This document shows, in pieces, positions 33,048-41,852 of a stretch of DNA of 64,000 bases. Position 1 is the stretch's first letter. Each line of letters starts with the position of its first letter. The notes below the pieces were generated by a model, which saw only the letters and a program-made list of their open reading frames with translations, ran no database searches and was not told the DNA's origin. The DNA comes from JAPPLB01 sp965218555. Lineage in GTDB: Bacteria; Acidobacteriota; Terriglobia; Bryobacterales; UBA6623. A program made the translations under genes and the position numbers. The stretch is taken from assembly GCA_965218555.1 (NCBI GenBank), contig OZ244625.1, positions 124,001 through 188,000 on the forward strand, written 5' to 3'.

Positions 33048-34517
33048 ATGCTTACGCGACGAAGCTTTGTCGGTGCTCTGGCCGGGGCGGCTACGGCATT
33101 GGGGGCTGTGGAAAGGCCCAATGTTCTTTCGATCTCGGTGGACGATATGAACGACTGGGTGGGATGCCTTGGGGGCTATCCTGGCGTTCAGACTCCCAAC
33201 ATCGACGTGCTGGCCCGCCGCGGCGTTCTGTTCCGCGACGCCCACTGTTCGTCGCCGGTCTGCAACCCTTCGCGGACAGCACTGATGACCGGCAAGCGGC
33301 CCTCGACGACGGGAGTGTATCGAAATAATCAATACTGGCGGCCGGCGCATCCTGATATCAAGACGTTGCCCATGTTCTTCCGTGAGAATGGCTACCATGT
33401 CGCCGGCACGGGGAAGATCTTTCACCATGTGGCGGGGTTCAATCCGCCGGATCAGTGGGACGAGTTCCATATCCAGGAGTTCGACGACCCCTGGTATCGG
33501 CGTCTCTCTTACTACCCCTGGATCAAGAAGATCCCCAATCCGCCGGGACACCCCTTCAACGGAATGGCGAGCGACAATTTCGCCGGCGAATTCGACTGGG
33601 GTGTTCTGCCGAATCGCCCGGAACGCACGTACGGCGACATGGCGGCGGTCCGGTACGGCCAGGAGTTCTTGAAGAAGGAGCACGACAAGCCGTTCTTCCT
33701 GGCTGTTGGGCTTTGGCACCCGCACATCCCGCTGTTCGCGCCGCAGAATTACTTCGACCTATACCCGAAAGACAAGGTACGCCTTCCTGAAGTGCCGGGG
33801 AACGATCTCGACGACATCCCGTCGATCCCACAGCAGTGGGCCGCCGTGCGCCGCGCTGAGCATGAGCGCATTTTGCGAGAAGGCAAGTGGGCGGACGGCG
33901 TGCAAGCCTATCTGGCCTGCATCAGCTTCGCGGATGCGATGGTCGGATATGTGCTCCGCGTGCTCGATGAGAGCCGCTATGCGGAGAACACGATTGTCGT
34001 GTTCTGGAGTGACCACGGCTGGCACCTCGGCGAAAAACGCCATTGGCACAAGAGCACGCTGTGGCAGCGCTCGACGCATGTGCCGATGATTTGGGCTGGT
34101 CCGGGCGTACAGCAAGCCGGCACGGACCGCACGCAGCCCGTCGAGCTGCTCGACATCTATCCGACGCTCACGGATCTTTGCGGACTCCCCAAGGCTCATG
34201 ACCTCGAGGGAGCAAGCCTGGCTCCGCAACTCCGTGACGCCGGGGCCAAGCACCGTCCCGCCGTGACGACGTATCTGCCGGACAATCATGCTGTCGTTAC
34301 CAAGAAGTGGCGCTACATCCGTTACGCCGATGGGACGGATGAATTGTACGATCGCGTCAACGATCCGAACGAGTGGGACAACCTCGCCAGAGAGCCGCGC
34401 TACGCGGCTTTGAAGCAGCGGCTGGCCTACTGGATGCCGGAGACCAGCGCGCCGGAAGTACCCGGCCGGGATGCCTACGACTTTGATTTCGACTCCTATA
34501 CCTGGACGAAAAAGTAG
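33048..34517 (+). CDS. Tat-exported type I sulfatase (iduronate-2-sulfatase-like)
   Basis: A 489-residue alkaline-phosphatase-superfamily sulfatase. It begins with a twin-arginine leader (LTRRSFVGALAGAATALGA). The formylglycine motif is C-x-P-S-R at residues 72-76 (CNPSR), which needs a maturase. Metal-binding residues occur in SISVDDMNDW (Asp pair) and VVFWSDHGWHLGEKRHWHK (Asp-His and the later His/Lys). The order SPVCNPSRTALMTGKRPSTTGVY is typical of the S1_7/iduronate-sulfatase-like group. It would cleave sulfate esters from polysaccharides in the periplasm. A cysteine synthase and a YeiH-type sulfate exporter lie just downstream on the other strand, which suggests handling of the released sulfur. 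Confidence 0.9.
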   Translation: MLTRRSFVGALAGAATALGAVERPNVLSISVDDMNDWVGCLGGYPGVQTPNIDVLARRGVLFRDAHCSSPVCNPSRTALMTGKRPSTTGVYRNNQYWRPAHPDIKTLPMFFRENGYHVAGTGKIFHHVAGFNPPDQWDEFHIQEFDDPWYRRLSYYPWIKKIPNPPGHPFNGMASDNFAGEFDWGVLPNRPERTYGDMAAVRYGQEFLKKEHDKPFFLAVGLWHPHIPLFAPQNYFDLYPKDKVRLPEVPGNDLDDIPSIPQQWAAVRRAEHERILREGKWADGVQAYLACISFADAMVGYVLRVLDESRYAENTIVVFWSDHGWHLGEKRHWHKSTLWQRSTHVPMIWAGPGVQQAGTDRTQPVELLDIYPTLTDLCGLPKAHDLEGASLAPQLRDAGAKHRPAVTTYLPDNHAVVTKKWRYIRYADGTDELYDRVNDPNEWDNLAREPRYAALKQRLAYWMPETSAPEVPGRDAYDFDFDSYTWTKK

Positions 34518-34583
34518 GAGTTCGCAGCAACCGCGAGAGCGGATACAGCCCGGCATCGATGAGCCGAGGCCACCGATGCCGCT

Positions 34584-35723
34584 TCAACGCCAGAAAGCGT
34601 AACCGAGGCCTAGCAGCGCGATCATCACGGTAGCCAGCAGGCAAAGCACCAACGGTCGCAAGCCGCCGGTTCTCAGGGCTCGGAACTCCGTGATCAGTCC
34701 CACGCCGGCGATCGCAGCCGTGATGACCCATTTGCCGGCCTGACCAAGCACCACCGCGAGATCCAGCGTCCGGTCGCCCGCCCCAAAGACAAACCGATCG
34801 GCCATGTGCAGCGTGACTTCCGGGAAGAAGCCCATCGTCCTCAGAAACACCATGCCAACGAAAAACAGCACGAACGTCGGCATGAGTCGCCGGTAGTTAA
34901 CAGTCGGCGCGACAAAAACCGCCTTCTGGCGTCGATAGCGGGCGTACAGCACTCCAATGACGAACACCAACGGACCGAGTAGCGAGATCCGCGTCAGCTT
35001 GACGATAGTGGCGATTTTGCCAGCCGTTTCTCCGTCAAGGTAATGTGCGAGCCCGGCGGCGATCACTTGGGGAGTGGCATGGATCGCCAATCCGCACCAT
35101 TCGCCGTAGATCTCAGGCGGCAGTGACAGTAGAGCCCCTGCTAAAGGGAAAATAAACATGGCCAGCGCACCAAGCAAGTTGATCGATGCAATGGAGATGG
35201 CCATGTCCTTCTCTTTCGACTCGACGACCGGAGCTATCGCCACGATGGCTGACGTGCCGCAAATAGCTGTTCCCACGCCAATCAACAAGCCCTGATCCGA
35301 TTCCACGCGGAGTAAGCGAGATAGGAGTCGCGTGAGGTAAATGATGACCACGATTAAGACGACGGCGCCCAACAAGACTCGGAAGCCCACGCGGATCAGG
35401 TCATGGAAATCAAGACCCGCGCCAAGCAGAACGATTCCCACCGGCAAGAGCTTCTTGATGACGAGGTCGACGCCCGGCTTCATGCCGGCGCCCGCAGGAA
35501 GCACATTGCGAAGCAACAACCCGAGCAGCAATGCCAACAAGACGGCGCTTAACGGATGAGTTCCGTTCAGAGTGAAAGGTGCGAACGGCAGGGTGTGAAG
35601 ATAGAACGCAAGCCATGTGAGCGCCGCGCAAGCGGCGATGCCCCGCCACGCCGGCGCCGCCGACGCCGCCAGCTTCTTGCGGAAGCGGTCTTCGAATTTC
35701 TTTTCTCTCGTGCTGAGATGCAA
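34584..35723 (-). CDS. YeiH/UPF0324-family membrane protein, putative sulfate exporter
   Basis: A 379-residue integral membrane protein with about ten predicted spans, for example AVLLALLLGLLLRNVLP, VGFRVLLGAVVLIVVIIYL, INLLGALAMFIFPLAGALL, ISLLGPLVFVIGVLY and PLVLCLLATVMIALLGLGYAFW. Family signatures are GIVLLGAGLDFHDL, GVGTAICGTSAIVAIAPVVESKEKDMAISIASIN and GLAIHATPQVIAAG. YeiH proteins have been proposed to export sulfate or sulfonate-derived ions; the evidence is mainly contextual. The start lies 18 bases after the cysK stop on the same strand, so cysK and this gene are probably co-transcribed, which fits a sulfur function. Confidence 0.88.
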   Translation of the reverse strand: MHLSTREKKFEDRFRKKLAASAAPAWRGIAACAALTWLAFYLHTLPFAPFTLNGTHPLSAVLLALLLGLLLRNVLPAGAGMKPGVDLVIKKLLPVGIVLLGAGLDFHDLIRVGFRVLLGAVVLIVVIIYLTRLLSRLLRVESDQGLLIGVGTAICGTSAIVAIAPVVESKEKDMAISIASINLLGALAMFIFPLAGALLSLPPEIYGEWCGLAIHATPQVIAAGLAHYLDGETAGKIATIVKLTRISLLGPLVFVIGVLYARYRRQKAVFVAPTVNYRRLMPTFVLFFVGMVFLRTMGFFPEVTLHMADRFVFGAGDRTLDLAVVLGQAGKWVITAAIAGVGLITEFRALRTGGLRPLVLCLLATVMIALLGLGYAFWR

Positions 35724-35741
35724 CTTGCAGGTTCCTTCAAG

Positions 35742-36701
35742 CTACAGCAGACTGCCGACGGGGTCGGCATCATCCCGGCGGAAGTACTCTTCCACGCTGA
35801 AGTAGCGGGTGCCCGTATCACAAAGGATGGTGACGACCGTGTCGCCTGGCGAGAGTTTTTTCGCGACCCGCCGAGCAGCCAGGACATTTGCACCCGAAGA
35901 GATGCCGACGAGCAGCGATTCCTTGCTCGCCAGAAGTTCCGTCATGGCAAAGGCTTCGCGGTCTTCGACCGTCATGACATCGTCAATCACATCGCGGTTG
36001 AGAATGCTTGGTATGAAGCCCGCGCCGATTCCTTCAATGGCGTGGGGCGAGGGTTGCTTGCCGCTCAGCACAGCGGAGACGGCGGGTTCGACGGCAATGA
36101 CCTTAACAGCCGGTATCGCGGCTTTCAGGACCTCGCCGGCCCCGGTGATCGTCCCTCCTGTACCGACTCCAGCCACGAAGGCCGTGACGTCGCCAGCAGT
36201 CGCCTCGAGGATCTCCGGTCCGGTGGTCTTGCGATGCATCTCGGGGTTGGCCGGGTTCTCGAACTGCTTGAGTTGGATGCAGCCCGGATTCTGCTCGACG
36301 ATCTCAGAAGCCTTGCTCACAGCGCCGGCCATGTCATTGTCCCCAGGCGTCAGCACAACGCGCGCCCCGTAGCGCTTGACGAGTGAGCGGCGCTCGAAAC
36401 TCATCGTCTCGGGCATCGTAAGGATGAGGTTATAGTCGAACTTGGCGCACAGCATCGCAAGGCCAATTCCCGTATTGCCGCTCGTCGCCTCTACGATCGT
36501 CATGCCCGGGCTGAGGCGTCCGGCAGACTCCGCGTCACGGATCATGCTGAGCGCCGGGCGATCTTTCACGCTACCGCTGGGGTTCAGATATTCGAGCTTC
36601 CCCAGAATCGTTGCTCCTCCCGGAGGTGACAGCGTACCCAAACGCACCATGGGGGTGCGCCCGATGAGATCAGCTACCTGGTTGTGGACCCGCTTCGGCA
36701 T
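35742..36701 (-). CDS. cysK: Cysteine synthase (O-acetylserine sulfhydrylase)
   Basis: PLP enzyme making cysteine from O-acetylserine and sulfide. The 319-residue protein has the PLP lysine in NPSGSVKDRPA (Lys46), the substrate loop EATSGNTGIGLA, LTMPETMSFERRSLVKRYGARVVLTPG, the glycine-rich phosphate site GVGTGGTITGAGEVLK, and a late SSGANVLAA. No regulatory CBS domain is present, so it is not cystathionine beta-synthase. It forms a likely operon with the downstream YeiH-type transporter gene and is divergent from an esterase-like gene 64 bases away. Confidence 0.94.
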   Translation of the reverse strand: MPKRVHNQVADLIGRTPMVRLGTLSPPGGATILGKLEYLNPSGSVKDRPALSMIRDAESAGRLSPGMTIVEATSGNTGIGLAMLCAKFDYNLILTMPETMSFERRSLVKRYGARVVLTPGDNDMAGAVSKASEIVEQNPGCIQLKQFENPANPEMHRKTTGPEILEATAGDVTAFVAGVGTGGTITGAGEVLKAAIPAVKVIAVEPAVSAVLSGKQPSPHAIEGIGAGFIPSILNRDVIDDVMTVEDREAFAMTELLASKESLLVGISSGANVLAARRVAKKLSPGDTVVTILCDTGTRYFSVEEYFRRDDADPVGSLL

Positions 36702-36765
36702 CTATGTTCGAACAGCATCGCACATGGCGCTAGCGGTGCGTGGGCATGCGCTACAATCTCTCGCG

Positions 36766-38793
36766 ATGAAACGTTCCGTGGCTCTTCTCATTTCCTGCCT
36801 CGTGCTCGTCCCGCTGCTCGGCGTCGGCGGTGAAATCCCTGATGTCGATCAGCGCAAGGCGGTGATCCGCCACACCGACCTGAAATATTCCATGCCCCGC
36901 TTTGACTCTCTCGATGAGTGGAAAGAGCGCGCAACCTTCTTGCGGAGCCAGGTGAAGTTCGCTGCGGGCCTGCTGCCCATGCCGGACAAAACGCCGCTTG
37001 ACCCGCAGGTCTTCGGCCGGATCGAATACGACGGCTACTCCATCGAGAAGGTGCTGCTGGAGACCTGGCCGGGATTCTTTCTCGGCGGGAACCTCTATCG
37101 TCCGCTTGGGAAGAGCGGCCCCTTCCCGGGAGTCGTTTCGCCCCACGGCCACTGGCGCTACGGCCGCTTCGAGAACTCGGAGAGAGGCTCGGTGCCGGCT
37201 CGCGGCGTCAGCCTCGCGAAGCAAGGTTACGTTGTTTTCACCTACGACATGATCGGCTACAACGACACCGCACAGCTTCCCCACGGCTTCGCAGGTCCCC
37301 GAGAACAATTGTGGAGTCTCGGGATATTCGGTTTGCAGACTTGGAACAGCGTGCGAGCCGTCGATTTCCTCGAGTCGTTGGGGGACGTTGATCCACAACG
37401 AATCGGAGCCACCGGTGCATCTGGTGGTGGGACGCAGACATTTTCCCTCACGGCGGTTGATGATCGTATTCGATATTCCGCGCCGGTCAATATGATCTCC
37501 GCCATCATGCAGGGCGGCTCAGTCTGCGAAAACACGGCGAACCTGCGCATCGACACTCACAACGTCGAGATAGCGGCTCTCATGGCGCCCCGGCCGATGC
37601 TGATGGTCTCAGCCACGGGAGATTGGACGCGCAACACCCCCACAGATGAATACCCTGGCGTGCGGAGCATCTACGAGCTCTACAACGCGGAGTCGCAACT
37701 CGAACAAGTCCAGATCGACGCGCCGCACAACTACAATCGGCAGAGCCGCGAAGAGGTATACAAGTTCTTCGCGAAGAAGGCCCTCCCCGCGCCTCCAGAC
37801 GACCTGAAGGACCATGGCATTACCATGCGTGGGCTACAAAGCCTCGTAAGCCTTTGGAACAAAGAGTTGCCGCCGCACGCTGTCTATCAAGCCGGCTTGA
37901 TCCGTTCGTGGATCGGCGAGGCCCAAAAACAGACCATGCAGCTCAGGCCCTCCGATGCCGCCTCGCTCACGACGGCAAAGAATGCCTTTCGCGAAAGGCT
38001 CGGTCTTGCGTTGATGGCGAACATGCCGGACGCGGACGCATTGATCATCGAAGAGACGGAGCCGCTGCCTAACGGGAAGATGCTGCTTCTGGGCCGCGAG
38101 GGGAAAGGCGATCGCGTGCCGGGAGTGATCTTGCAACCTCGCCGATCCAATCCTGCTGTGCATCCGACTCTCATTGTTCATCCCGAAGGCCTCGCCTGGG
38201 TGCTGAGTTCTGCGGAGAGTCGTGACGGGCTCGTTCAGACGTTGCTGGCACGTGGAGGCGTCGTGATGGGCATCGACGCCTTCCAGACAGGGCGGTCGAG
38301 AACCACTGTCAAAACCTCTGAGGATAGCCCGCGCAAGAGACGCTACTTCACCACTTTCAACCGCACCGACGACGCCAACCGCGTGCAAGACATTCTTACC
38401 GCGACCACCGGGCTGCGAAAGCTTTCGGGCCGACAATCCGTCAACCTGGTTGGGATGGGACAAGCGGGCGTCTGGGCGGTGTTCGCTCGCGCTCTGGCCG
38501 ATTCCGACATCGCGTTGCTGGCGGACTTGGCCCGCTTTGACGCCACGTCCGATGACGAGTATGTGAATCACTTCTTTGTTCCCGGTATACGCAGAGCGGG
38601 GGACTTCCGGGGCGCCGCAACACTGCTGGCCAGCGGGCGTGCAGTGTTGCACAACATCTCGACCGCGTTTCCCACCGACTGGCTGGAGAAGAGTTTCTAT
38701 GCTGCGGGCGCCTCGGATCAGTTGGCGTTCCAGGACCCGCCGATGACTGAGGCTGAGATCTTGGCAAACATTACGCGGACGGGCCGGCGCTAA
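36766..38793 (+). CDS. Secreted alpha/beta hydrolase, acetylxylan-esterase-like
   Basis: A 675-residue protein from the ATG giving MKRSVALLISCLVLVPLLGVGG, a clear signal peptide. The N-terminal half (about 60-370) is an alpha/beta hydrolase of the acetylxylan esterase/dienelactone hydrolase type: FFLGGNLYRPLG, GVVSPHGHWRYG, VVFTYDMIGYNDT, the nucleophile elbow GATGASGGGTQ (Ser), APRPMLMVSATGDWTRN (Asp) and IDAPHNYN (His). The C-terminal half again resembles a degraded hydrolase (VILQPRR, TLIVHPEG, GVVMGIDAFQTGRSR, NLVGMGQAGVWAVFARAL) without the Ser elbow. It is probably a deacetylase or peptidase acting on polymers outside the cytoplasm; the substrate is unknown. Confidence 0.78.
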   Translation: MKRSVALLISCLVLVPLLGVGGEIPDVDQRKAVIRHTDLKYSMPRFDSLDEWKERATFLRSQVKFAAGLLPMPDKTPLDPQVFGRIEYDGYSIEKVLLETWPGFFLGGNLYRPLGKSGPFPGVVSPHGHWRYGRFENSERGSVPARGVSLAKQGYVVFTYDMIGYNDTAQLPHGFAGPREQLWSLGIFGLQTWNSVRAVDFLESLGDVDPQRIGATGASGGGTQTFSLTAVDDRIRYSAPVNMISAIMQGGSVCENTANLRIDTHNVEIAALMAPRPMLMVSATGDWTRNTPTDEYPGVRSIYELYNAESQLEQVQIDAPHNYNRQSREEVYKFFAKKALPAPPDDLKDHGITMRGLQSLVSLWNKELPPHAVYQAGLIRSWIGEAQKQTMQLRPSDAASLTTAKNAFRERLGLALMANMPDADALIIEETEPLPNGKMLLLGREGKGDRVPGVILQPRRSNPAVHPTLIVHPEGLAWVLSSAESRDGLVQTLLARGGVVMGIDAFQTGRSRTTVKTSEDSPRKRRYFTTFNRTDDANRVQDILTATTGLRKLSGRQSVNLVGMGQAGVWAVFARALADSDIALLADLARFDATSDDEYVNHFFVPGIRRAGDFRGAATLLASGRAVLHNISTAFPTDWLEKSFYAAGASDQLAFQDPPMTEAEILANITRTGRR

Positions 38794-38953
38794 GTTTCTC
38801 GCAAAGGCGCAACCCACGAAGGCAGCTGCAGTATGCATCAGACCTTCGTCCTGGTTATGAGAGCGTCATCACCTGCCGATGCGACTACCCCTCGAACATA
38901 GGCCCAACCTGTCTTAGCCTTCGCTGACACTACTTCCGACAGCTTGGATGGAC

Positions 38954-39994
38954 TTAGGGTTCTCCGGGCGCGTTGGATTTGGTCTCTAGCTCGGCGACCC
39001 TCTTGTTGAGCGATGATACGGTCTTATCCAATTCGGGCAGCCGATTGTACACGGCCGTACAGCGCAGCCATCTGCGATTGTCGATCGAGGGCGCTCCGGA
39101 AACCTTCCAACCGTCAGGAATGTCCTTCCCAACGCCTGTCTTGGCGGTCATCAGTACGTTGTTTCCGATCGTGAGGTGGCCGGTCACTCCGACCTGCCCG
39201 GCCAGCATGCAATTGTCCCCCACGGTGGTGCTTCCGGCGATCCCGGACTGCGAGCAGATGATGCCGTTCTCACCGATCGTGACCGCGTGGCCAATCTGCA
39301 CCAGGTTGTCGATCTTTGTCCCCTTGCGGATACGCGTCTCGCCGACCGCCGCCCGGTCGATACAACTGCCCGCCTGGATCTCGACATCATCTTCGATCAC
39401 GACCTTGCCGGCTTGGACGATCTTGTTATGGGTTCCGTCCGCTCGCTGCGCAAACCCGTAGCCGTCGGGGCCGATGATCGCCCCGTTCTGCAGTATGGCG
39501 CGATCGCCGATTTCACAGAACTCGCGGACGACCACGTTCGAGTGAGCCACGAAATTGTCGCCGATGCGTGCACCGCGGTAAATCGTGACATGGGGATGAA
39601 TCACGGCGTTGTCACCGATGATCACGTCTTCCCCGATCACCACATACGGCCCGATACTTGCGTTGGAGCCGATTACGGCGGAATCACCGACCACCGCCGT
39701 AGCGTGGATGCCGGTCTCCGGCGCGGGCGGCTGATAGAAGAGTTCCAGAGCTCGCGCGAAATCGAGATATGGGTTTTGGGAAATCAGGAAAGTCGAGTCG
39801 CCACCCGCGGGCTCTTCTCTTACGATCACCGCGGCCGCGCGAGTTGTCTTGAGCAGCCGTTTGTAGCGGGGGTTCGAAAGGAACGTCAGCTCCTTGGGGC
39901 CGGCCTTTTCGAGTCCGGCAACACCCTTAATTTCGATTTCGGCATCGCCAGCTACGCGGCAGCCGAGTTGTTCCGCAATCTCTTGTAGTTTCAT
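38954..39994 (-). CDS. lpxD: UDP-3-O-acylglucosamine N-acyltransferase LpxD
   Basis: Third step of lipid A synthesis. From the ATG giving MKLQEIAEQLGCRVAG the protein is 346 residues, the standard length; an earlier in-frame start has no match. The uridine-binding N-terminal domain (about 1-100) contains KELTFLSNPRYKRLL. The left-handed beta helix has hexapeptide repeats from about 105 to 315 (IGSNASIGPYVVIGEDVIIGDN). Catalytic and acyl-site residues are seen in NGAIIGPDGYGFA and NLVQIGHAVTIGENG. The C-terminal helix ends ELDKTVSSLNKRVAELE. It is the last gene of an envelope cluster and implies an LPS-containing outer membrane. Confidence 0.95.
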   Translation of the reverse strand: MKLQEIAEQLGCRVAGDAEIEIKGVAGLEKAGPKELTFLSNPRYKRLLKTTRAAAVIVREEPAGGDSTFLISQNPYLDFARALELFYQPPAPETGIHATAVVGDSAVIGSNASIGPYVVIGEDVIIGDNAVIHPHVTIYRGARIGDNFVAHSNVVVREFCEIGDRAILQNGAIIGPDGYGFAQRADGTHNKIVQAGKVVIEDDVEIQAGSCIDRAAVGETRIRKGTKIDNLVQIGHAVTIGENGIICSQSGIAGSTTVGDNCMLAGQVGVTGHLTIGNNVLMTAKTGVGKDIPDGWKVSGAPSIDNRRWLRCTAVYNRLPELDKTVSSLNKRVAELETKSNAPGEP

Positions 39995-40089
39995 GGGAAG
40001 CGAGGAGCGGCCCTGGTGGACCAAGCCAACAAGTAGGCCCCGCGTGATTGCCTCGGAGTCTGTACTCCGGCCGATCCAAGCCGCTCAGG

Positions 40090-40929
40090 TCAGGAGATTT
40101 CCTGGAAGTACCAGCTCAGAATATCATCGCCCCACAACGCGACCGCGATTGCCGTTGCGCCCAGATACGCCCCGAAGGGCAAGGCTTGGTTCCAGCCCTT
40201 GCGGGCCAGCAGAACCATTGCGACCCCCACGACCGATCCGAACACCGAGCCGATGATCAACGTGAGCAAAGTGTCGCCGAACCCCCAGAAGGCCCCTATC
40301 ATCGCAACCATCTTCACGTCGCCGAAGCCGAGCCCCTCGACATGTCGCAGGCGATAGTACGCCTCGCCCAGCAGGAAAAGAAAGCCCGCTATCAGTAGTG
40401 AGGCGGCTAACGACTCCAGCACGGAGACGACTCCGGGCGGAAACTCTTCTTCGAGAATGAGCAGAAGCAGCCGCGAGGCGCCGCCGTCGAGATGGACAAA
40501 AGGGCTGATTGCCCAACCGATGATCAGTCCTCCGATCGTGAGTTCGTCCGGAAGGATGTATTCCCTCCAGTCCGTTACGACGAGCACAAGCATCATCGAG
40601 ACGAACAATGCCAACTTCCAACCCAAGGGGTCAATTCCGTGACGCCAAAAGATGAATGCGTAAAAAAGGCCGTTCAGCAACTCGACGACAGGGTGGTACG
40701 GCGCGATCGCCGCCTGACAATGCCGGCAACGCCCCTTCAGCGTCAGATAGCTAAATACCGGGACGTTGTCGTACCACGGAATCGTCTTCTCGCAAGACGG
40801 GCAACGGGACCTCGGCCGCACCACCGACTCGCCGCGTGGCCAGCGATAGATACAAACGTTGAGAAAGCTCCCCACCAGCAGGCCAACCAGGAAAGCAAGC
40901 GCCAAGCCGGAGATCAGGAGAAAGATCAC
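40090..40929 (-). CDS. pilD: Prepilin peptidase (type IV leader peptidase, PilD-like)
   Basis: Membrane aspartic protease that cleaves and N-methylates type IV pilins or type II secretion pseudopilins. The 279-residue protein starts with a membrane span and has the methylase-domain zinc cysteines CPSC (43, 46) and CRHC (68, 71), then the polytopic protease domain with the two catalytic aspartates in TDWREYILPDE and GFGDVKM. About eight membrane spans are visible. Its ATG overlaps the stop of the upstream glycosyltransferase gene by 4 bases, so translation is coupled. The placement inside an LPS-type operon is unusual; no pilin genes are in the window. Confidence 0.95.
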   Translation of the reverse strand: MIFLLISGLALAFLVGLLVGSFLNVCIYRWPRGESVVRPRSRCPSCEKTIPWYDNVPVFSYLTLKGRCRHCQAAIAPYHPVVELLNGLFYAFIFWRHGIDPLGWKLALFVSMMLVLVVTDWREYILPDELTIGGLIIGWAISPFVHLDGGASRLLLLILEEEFPPGVVSVLESLAASLLIAGFLFLLGEAYYRLRHVEGLGFGDVKMVAMIGAFWGFGDTLLTLIIGSVFGSVVGVAMVLLARKGWNQALPFGAYLGATAIAVALWGDDILSWYFQEIS

Positions 40930-41852
40930 ACGATTGGTAGGGGTGGGCGCACGACAGATTGATAAGCTTCTTCCGTGCGCCGCACCATTATATCATCGGT
41001 AAATCGGTCCAAAATCCGCTGAAAGGCCCTGTCCACACACCCTGCAGCCAGTTCAGCGTCTTGGCTCATACGGCTGATCGCGGCCGTGAGGGATTCCGCG
41101 TCGTTGTCTACCAGCAGCCCCGTCAGTTCATCGATCACGATCTCGGGAAGGCCGCCGACACGGCTGGCGATGACCGGTTTCTTGTGAGCCATCGCCAGCA
41201 GAACCGCCGAGCCCAGCCCCTCGCTTTCCGACAGATAGGCGAACACATCGGCCCGATCCATATCGCGTTTCAAATCTGTCGATAGAATCACCTGAGCACC
41301 GAGATTCTTGCAGGCTTTCTGCACCAGATCCGATCTCTTTAGGGGGTCATCGATTTGCGGAGTGAGCACTCGCAATGGTTCGCCCGCGGAGTGCGAAGCT
41401 ACGACCGCATTGTCCGATACCAGTTCCCGGCGCTCAACCGCGTCATAGACCACCGATATCTTCCCCTTGGGGATGCCTGATTGCAGCAACACCTCCAGCA
41501 CATGCCGGGAGACGGCGAGGTACTTCTGCGCTCGCCGGTACTTGATCTTCGACAAGATGTCTTTCTTGATGGGAAAGGCAACACGCCGTGATACCACCAG
41601 AGGATTGCGCCAGCAGAATTGCGCCGCGAGCGTGTGTCCTCGGCCGTCGTGGGCGTGCACGAGATCGACGGTGCGTGACAGCCGCCAGAGCGCACCTTTC
41701 ATCAGGGGCGAGCCTGGCCAAGCCCGCAACATCTCACCTCGCGCCAAAAGAATCTGCTCGTACCCGCGCGCCTCGAGGCCCTGTAACAGCATCAAGAGTT
41801 GACGCTGTCCACCCCGCAGGTCGAGGCCCGTATCGACGTGCAGGATTCTCAT
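40926..41852 (-). CDS. Glycosyltransferase family 4
   Basis: A 308-residue GT-B glycosyltransferase from the ATG giving MRILHVDTGLDLRGGQRQ; this start overlaps the stop of the preceding gene by 4 bases and matches the family N-terminus, while the upstream frame does not. Features: GGQRQLLMLLQGLEARGYEQILL, DLVHAHDGRGHTLA, AVSRHVLEVLLQSGIPKGKISVVYDAVE (hinge region), DVFAYLSESEGLGSAVLLAMAHKKPVIASRVGGLPEIV (nucleotide-sugar-binding EGLGSAVLLAMA, the usual EGxGxxxLEA site). It likely adds a sugar to lipopolysaccharide core or another surface glycan. The family is clear; donor and acceptor are not. Confidence 0.88.
   Translation of the reverse strand: MRILHVDTGLDLRGGQRQLLMLLQGLEARGYEQILLARGEMLRAWPGSPLMKGALWRLSRTVDLVHAHDGRGHTLAAQFCWRNPLVVSRRVAFPIKKDILSKIKYRRAQKYLAVSRHVLEVLLQSGIPKGKISVVYDAVERRELVSDNAVVASHSAGEPLRVLTPQIDDPLKRSDLVQKACKNLGAQVILSTDLKRDMDRADVFAYLSESEGLGSAVLLAMAHKKPVIASRVGGLPEIVIDELTGLLVDNDAESLTAAISRMSQDAELAAGCVDRAFQRILDRFTDDIMVRRTEEAYQSVVRPPLPIV

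Noticed and set aside
33048..36701. A complete sulfate assimilation operon
   Set aside because: Only the sulfatase, cysK and YeiH-type genes are present; no ATP sulfurylase, APS/PAPS reductase or sulfite reductase was found in the window.
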